Source: Candidatus Poribacteria bacterium
GTDB lineage: Bacteria > Poribacteria > WGA-4E > JAJDTR01
Direction: 5' to 3'
Length of the DNA: 64,000 nt
NCBI GenBank assembly: GCA_028820655.1
Contig: JAPPIK010000020.1
Span: forward strand, 34,266-98,265
The position numbers were made by a program, and so were the translations under genes. The notes under the pieces are model-generated. The model did not search any database, was not told the origin of the DNA, and saw only the letters and a program-made list of their open reading frames with translations. This document shows positions 60,212-64,000 of the stretch, in pieces; the first letter of the stretch is position 1, and each line of letters starts with the position of its first letter.

Positions 60212-61207
60212 ATGACTGCACGAGAAGCCATAACAGAAATGCGGGACATGATAAGCGATCGGCACGGCGACTATCATCAAGACGATGATGCGCTTCGCTA
60301 CCTGAATCGCGCCGCGCAATACATCAGCGCCGAAAGCGAATCCGTGCGGTCCGGTATGTACCGAGCGGTGGAGGAGGGTCGGAACAGTTACGGATTGCCG
60401 CTCGATCTGCTGCAAATCGACTTTGTCGGCTTCAAGGGGCGAGGCGAAAGCCGCTATACCCCGTTGCACCCGTTGCGGCAATCGACCTCGCAAGCGATTA
60501 ACCAGAACGTCGAAAACGGTCATCCGATTTACTATTCGCTCTGGGGTCGGGCAGCGCGTGAGCGGCTGGTGGCGCCCGTGACCGAAGGCACGGAGGCCAC
60601 GTTCAAAATCGCCGGCTCGCTGCCGTCCGATATCGGAATCAATGATGTTGTGTTGAACGTCACCGATCGCGGAGCCGACGCGCGAGTTACGAAGGTTGTG
60701 AATACGCCTGACGAATCTGTCGAGTGCACGCGACTGGCGGGCGGGGAACGAAATACTTTTGAAGGAGGCGATACGGTAAGAATATTGTCGCCCGACCGGG
60801 GGAGCCAAACGCTCCACATTTCGCCGCCGCCGGATTTCACGAGCGATCCGGGCGAAGAGAACATGTTCGTCTATCACGCGCACAAGCATCGGGTGATTTC
60901 ACAATTGGACATTGACAATGAAAACGATCTTCTCGAGATTGACCCGAACCTGGAGGAAGCGTTTCTGCATCGAATGTGCTATCACGCCAGCGTCGCGGAC
61001 AAGAACGTGAGTGATGCGACCGCCCAGTATTTCGACGGGAAATACAACTTCCATTACAAACGCGCAATGCCGCGGGTGCGGCAGAAGAATCGGCAGTTCA
61101 AGTCGCTCTGGTTTGAGGGGCAAGCGATTGAGCGGGCGCGCGACGTGAATCTAATCGGGTACACGGACTCTGTAGGGCATTCAGGCAATACATATAGAAT
61201 CTTATAG
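60212..61207 (+). CDS. Putative phage head-tail adaptor protein
   Basis: 331 residues. N-terminus MTAREAITEMRDMISDRHGD and YLNRAAQYISAESESVRSGM, helical, resembles adaptor/connector proteins of tailed phages (gp16-type or SU10-like). The later half is beta-rich and ends SVGHSGNTYRIL. No clear ribosome-binding site; preceding DNA is ATTACGCAATACGC repeats. Position after head proteins supports the call. Confidence 0.55.
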   Translation: MTAREAITEMRDMISDRHGDYHQDDDALRYLNRAAQYISAESESVRSGMYRAVEEGRNSYGLPLDLLQIDFVGFKGRGESRYTPLHPLRQSTSQAINQNVENGHPIYYSLWGRAARERLVAPVTEGTEATFKIAGSLPSDIGINDVVLNVTDRGADARVTKVVNTPDESVECTRLAGGERNTFEGGDTVRILSPDRGSQTLHISPPPDFTSDPGEENMFVYHAHKHRVISQLDIDNENDLLEIDPNLEEAFLHRMCYHASVADKNVSDATAQYFDGKYNFHYKRAMPRVRQKNRQFKSLWFEGQAIERARDVNLIGYTDSVGHSGNTYRIL

Positions 61208-61283
61208 TGGTCGGCAAAAGCAAAAGAACCTCTTGTCTTTGTTTTCACTGACCACTAGCCACTGACCACTGGTCACTGTCTTC

Positions 61284-63146
61284 ATGCAAGAACTACTCTG
61301 GAATGTCACAAAATTCAATCATATCTTCAGCTATCCGTCAGACGCCGGTGATGGGACCGAATCGCACGCGCAGGACATGGTGAATCTGCGTGTGGATCGG
61401 TGGGGGCATCTGCGGCTGAGACCCGTGATTCGGGCTTTGCAAATGCGCGAACAGAGCGATATTGCGGGCGAAGACATCGGCCTCCTTGGTGTCGCCGCAG
61501 CCGCCGGGAAGCTGTTTTGGCTCCAATCGGACGGCAGGTTGATGGTTGCTAATGGGCTCCCGGCCGATCCGGTAGAGGTGGATATCGGCGCTCTCGATAC
61601 GCTGAGTGGGCGGCTCACGGCGATAGATATCGGCGGCAACACGATCATTACGAGCGAGCGCGATGACCGGGGTCTTGTGGTGCGGGACGATGTGTTCGAC
61701 ACTCTCGGGGTTAACGCCGTAGAACCACTCGGTCAACTTCCGATACCAACCGGTGTCCGCTTCACGTACGACGACCCGGCGTTCAGCCTTCGAAATCTCT
61801 TGTTCAAACTCACCGTCTCCGGTAAAGGTGTTCTCGGACCGCTGGAATCTCAAGCTACAGAATCCCACGCGGTGCCGCTGCCGAGCCGGCGAAGCGTGTC
61901 GGATCCCGTTAATCCGGACATCGAAATCACCATCAACGCCGTAATCCCCGACGATTCCAGAATCACCGGCGTTCATCTCTGGCTCGCGAATCAATTCCCC
62001 GTTAACCCCGACAGCGGCGTCGAATCCGTCTACCACCAAGCGTACACCCGAGACGTGAACCCGGGGCAGGAACTCGCTTTCACCTATACCTGGTCCGAAA
62101 TTGTCGAGCTCGACGGTGCGATTCGATTGCGCGACAATTCCCCGATGCCGGAAAATGCGAACCATGTCACACTGTACAATGACCGCCTATTCTCCGGCGT
62201 CGGCCGAGAATTGCGCTTTAGCGATGTGCGCAACGCTATTCCTTATTGGGGAACTTGGCCCGTACTGAACTCCATAACCACCGGGCACCGGATTGAATTC
62301 TCCGCCGGGTATCGCGGCATACTGCTATTCGGCGGCGCGGACAACCTTTACCGCCTGAGCGGCGCGTCGCCGCATACCTATCGCTACGACAGAATATCCT
62401 CGCGCGGCCCCGTGTCGTCACATGCTTGGGGTGTGCTTGAAAAAGCATTCGGCTTTGTCGGAAGTGACGGACTCTACTTGACCGACGGAACGCAGGCGCC
62501 CGAGATAGCGCCGCAACTGAAAGGTTATTTCAATCGGTACGAGGTGCAAGACGGCTTCGTGGGTATGCTGCCCAACAAAGCGAGTCTGTGGGGCGTTAAC
62601 CGGCGGGATAAATCCACCAACGCGCTTGATACCATCTATTTTGTCAATGACGGCAACGATTGGGTTCGCCTCGCGGTAGGCGATGACGGAACCCGCATCC
62701 GGCAGTATACGTCGGTGAAGCTTGACCCGCTGACAGGCGTGATCGCTGACGGGCAGCCCGCGCCGAGGCTGATTGATTGGGTGGTCGACGACGAGACGGT
62801 TGACGGGATAACGAAATACACGGGCCAACAGGACGCCTCCACCGAGCAGATAGCCTGGTCATGGGAATCGCAGCAGCTTGATTGGAACTCGCAGGGGCTT
62901 GGCAGCGAGATGAAAACCTTCAAAGAACTGCTCATTGACGGGAAAGCGGAGAACGACATCACCGCCGTGTTTTACATCGACGAAGGGGATCCCGTCGAGA
63001 AAGCTATCACGGCGGATAGGATGGGCGGCGAACGATTCGATTATGTGCGGGTTCGAATAGATCGGCGGGGCTTTGCGCTCCGCCTCAAGATCACCGGCAC
63101 GGGCAACCTGACAATTCGCGGGTTAAAAGTCAGAGCGTACGTGTAG
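61284..63146 (+). CDS. Putative phage tail/nozzle-like protein
   Basis: 620 residues. N-terminal DMVNLRVDRWGHLRLRPVIR (residues about 34-53) resembles the start of nozzle or tail-tube proteins that carry a beta-propeller; GVAAAAGKLFWLQSDGRLM and ITSERDDRGLVVRDD are propeller-type blades. C-terminus ITGTGNLTIRGLKVRAYV. Preceded by AGTGACCACTAGCC repeats without ribosome-binding site. Likely the last structural gene in the visible module. Confidence 0.55.
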   Translation: MQELLWNVTKFNHIFSYPSDAGDGTESHAQDMVNLRVDRWGHLRLRPVIRALQMREQSDIAGEDIGLLGVAAAAGKLFWLQSDGRLMVANGLPADPVEVDIGALDTLSGRLTAIDIGGNTIITSERDDRGLVVRDDVFDTLGVNAVEPLGQLPIPTGVRFTYDDPAFSLRNLLFKLTVSGKGVLGPLESQATESHAVPLPSRRSVSDPVNPDIEITINAVIPDDSRITGVHLWLANQFPVNPDSGVESVYHQAYTRDVNPGQELAFTYTWSEIVELDGAIRLRDNSPMPENANHVTLYNDRLFSGVGRELRFSDVRNAIPYWGTWPVLNSITTGHRIEFSAGYRGILLFGGADNLYRLSGASPHTYRYDRISSRGPVSSHAWGVLEKAFGFVGSDGLYLTDGTQAPEIAPQLKGYFNRYEVQDGFVGMLPNKASLWGVNRRDKSTNALDTIYFVNDGNDWVRLAVGDDGTRIRQYTSVKLDPLTGVIADGQPAPRLIDWVVDDETVDGITKYTGQQDASTEQIAWSWESQQLDWNSQGLGSEMKTFKELLIDGKAENDITAVFYIDEGDPVEKAITADRMGGERFDYVRVRIDRRGFALRLKITGTGNLTIRGLKVRAYV

Positions 63147-64000
63147 TCGTAGGGTGGGCATTGCCCACCAACCGTTTGTAGGAGATCAAGCGACTGGACA
63201 AGGAGCGCGATAGAGATCTTCTCCCGGTCGCGATTCCCCACGCACGTGATGCTGTACCGAACCCTTGTAGGAGCGATCTCCAGGTCGCGACTCCCCATGC
63301 ACGTGATGATGTACCGAACTGTAGGAGCGATCTCCAGGTCGTGATTCCCCACTCCGGAGGAGTGGAATATCAATAGAAACGAACGAAATCCATCGATGCA
63401 CTCCAGCGGAGTGCCATGTGGTAGACATCCAATTGACCGATCAAATTCAATTGACTGTAGGAGCGACCTCCCGGTCGCGATTCCCCACTCCGGAGGAGTG
63501 GAATATCAATAGAAAGGAACGACATCCATCGATGCACTCCGGTGGAGTGCCATGTAGTAGGCATCCAATTCGCGGATTAAATTTAATTGACTGTAGGAGT
63601 GATCTCTAGGTCGCGACTCCCCACTCCAGCGGAGTGCCATGTGGTAGACATTCAATTGACCGATCAAATTCAATTGACTGTAGGAGCGACCTCCCGGTCG
63701 CGATTCCCCACTCCGGAGGAGTGGAATGTCAATAGAAACAAACGACATCCATCGATGCACTCCAGCGGAGTGCCATGTGGTAGACATCCAATCGACGGAT
63801 TAAACCGGAATGACCGACAAACCGAATTCCATCGACCAAAGAAACCAACAACTCTGTAGGAGATCAAGGGAATGGATAATGACTGCGATAGAGATCTTCC
63901 CCCGGCCGCGACTCCCCACTCCAGCGGAGTGGAATGTCAATAGAAACAAACGACATCCAATGATGCACTCCAGCGGAGTGCCATGTGGTAGACATCCAAT
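63147..64000. repeat. Repeat array at the right edge (about 136-bp units)
   Basis: GTAGGGTGGGCATTGCCCAC (63151), then GTAGGAGCGATCTCCAGGTC-type palindromes at about 63267, 63320, 63456, 63592 and 63680; the last units are 136 bp and 87 bp apart. Each unit also has ACTCCGGAGGAGTGGAAT and CTCCAGCGGAGTGCCATGTG. No gene; continues past the window. Confidence 0.8.

Noticed and set aside
1..64000. tRNA, rRNA and insertion-sequence transposase genes
   Set aside because: No acceptor/T-loop patterns and no DDE or IS-type ORFs with terminal inverted repeats were seen.

Overview
The window looks like a chromosomal stretch of a Gram-negative-type, sponge-associated Candidatus Poribacteria (inference). 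The best clue is the secreted protein ending near 49.6 kb. It has a type I dockerin-like pair (DVNGDGVVNILDL) followed by a FlgD-like C-terminal region containing PNPFNPETWIPY, a combination I associate with Poribacteria. The many WD40/TolB propeller proteins, orphan branched-chain-amino-acid-type binding lipoproteins and LamG proteins agree with this. No rRNA, tRNA, CRISPR array or transposase was seen. Gene density is low, and long gaps are filled with several families of short interspersed palindromic repeats.

Layout. 0-3.3 kb: two WD40 propeller proteins (one cut by the window edge) and a small membrane coiled-coil protein. 3.3-10.6 kb: a repeat-rich gap, three orphan ABC-type substrate-binding lipoproteins (the first with an in-frame stop in its signal peptide) and a membrane protein. 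10.9-16.3 kb: a rearranged island with a HicB-HicA fusion, duplicated small antitoxin-like genes, duplicated membrane coiled-coil genes, a truncated DUF3800 gene, and an intact HEPN-domain gene plus decayed copies of it. 16.6-22.7 kb: tandem paralogue pairs of small membrane/secreted proteins, a fourth binding lipoprotein, a two-gene overlapping operon and a LamG protein. 22.9-39 kb: small membrane proteins, two large paralogous structural-type proteins, lipoproteins, a second DUF3800 remnant, a nuclease-like three-gene operon, a zinc-ribbon protein, an outer-membrane barrel and two more coiled-coil genes.

39.1-49.6 kb is a dense, co-directional glycan cluster: two SDR sugar dehydratases/epimerases, a C-methyltransferase-like protein, a CMP-sugar (acylneuraminate-type) synthetase, three GT25-like and two GT29 (sialyltransferase)-like glycosyltransferases, a second methyltransferase and the dockerin protein. 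A GT4-like glycosyltransferase lies at 51.7 kb. The set looks like a pathway that activates a sugar with CMP and transfers it, probably onto a surface glycan. No NeuB/NeuC-type synthase is in the window.

56.3-63.1 kb carries a phage-like virion module: putative major capsid protein, a second head protein, a head-tail adaptor and a large tail/nozzle-like protein, separated by repeat DNA. Neither terminase nor portal is visible. The glycan cluster lies between structural-type genes (24-33 kb) and this module, so a virion- or surface-modifying role is possible but unproven.

The interspersed repeats are themselves a main feature. They form ordered composite blocks, enter or extend reading frames in place (41.3, 50.1, 53.3 and 35.7 kb), and are amplified as 202-, 225- and about 136-bp tandem arrays. 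Four strong sigma70-type promoters share a nearly identical 17-bp spacer, and a long-range hairpin/terminator-like element recurs at least five times, mostly in front of the virion genes.
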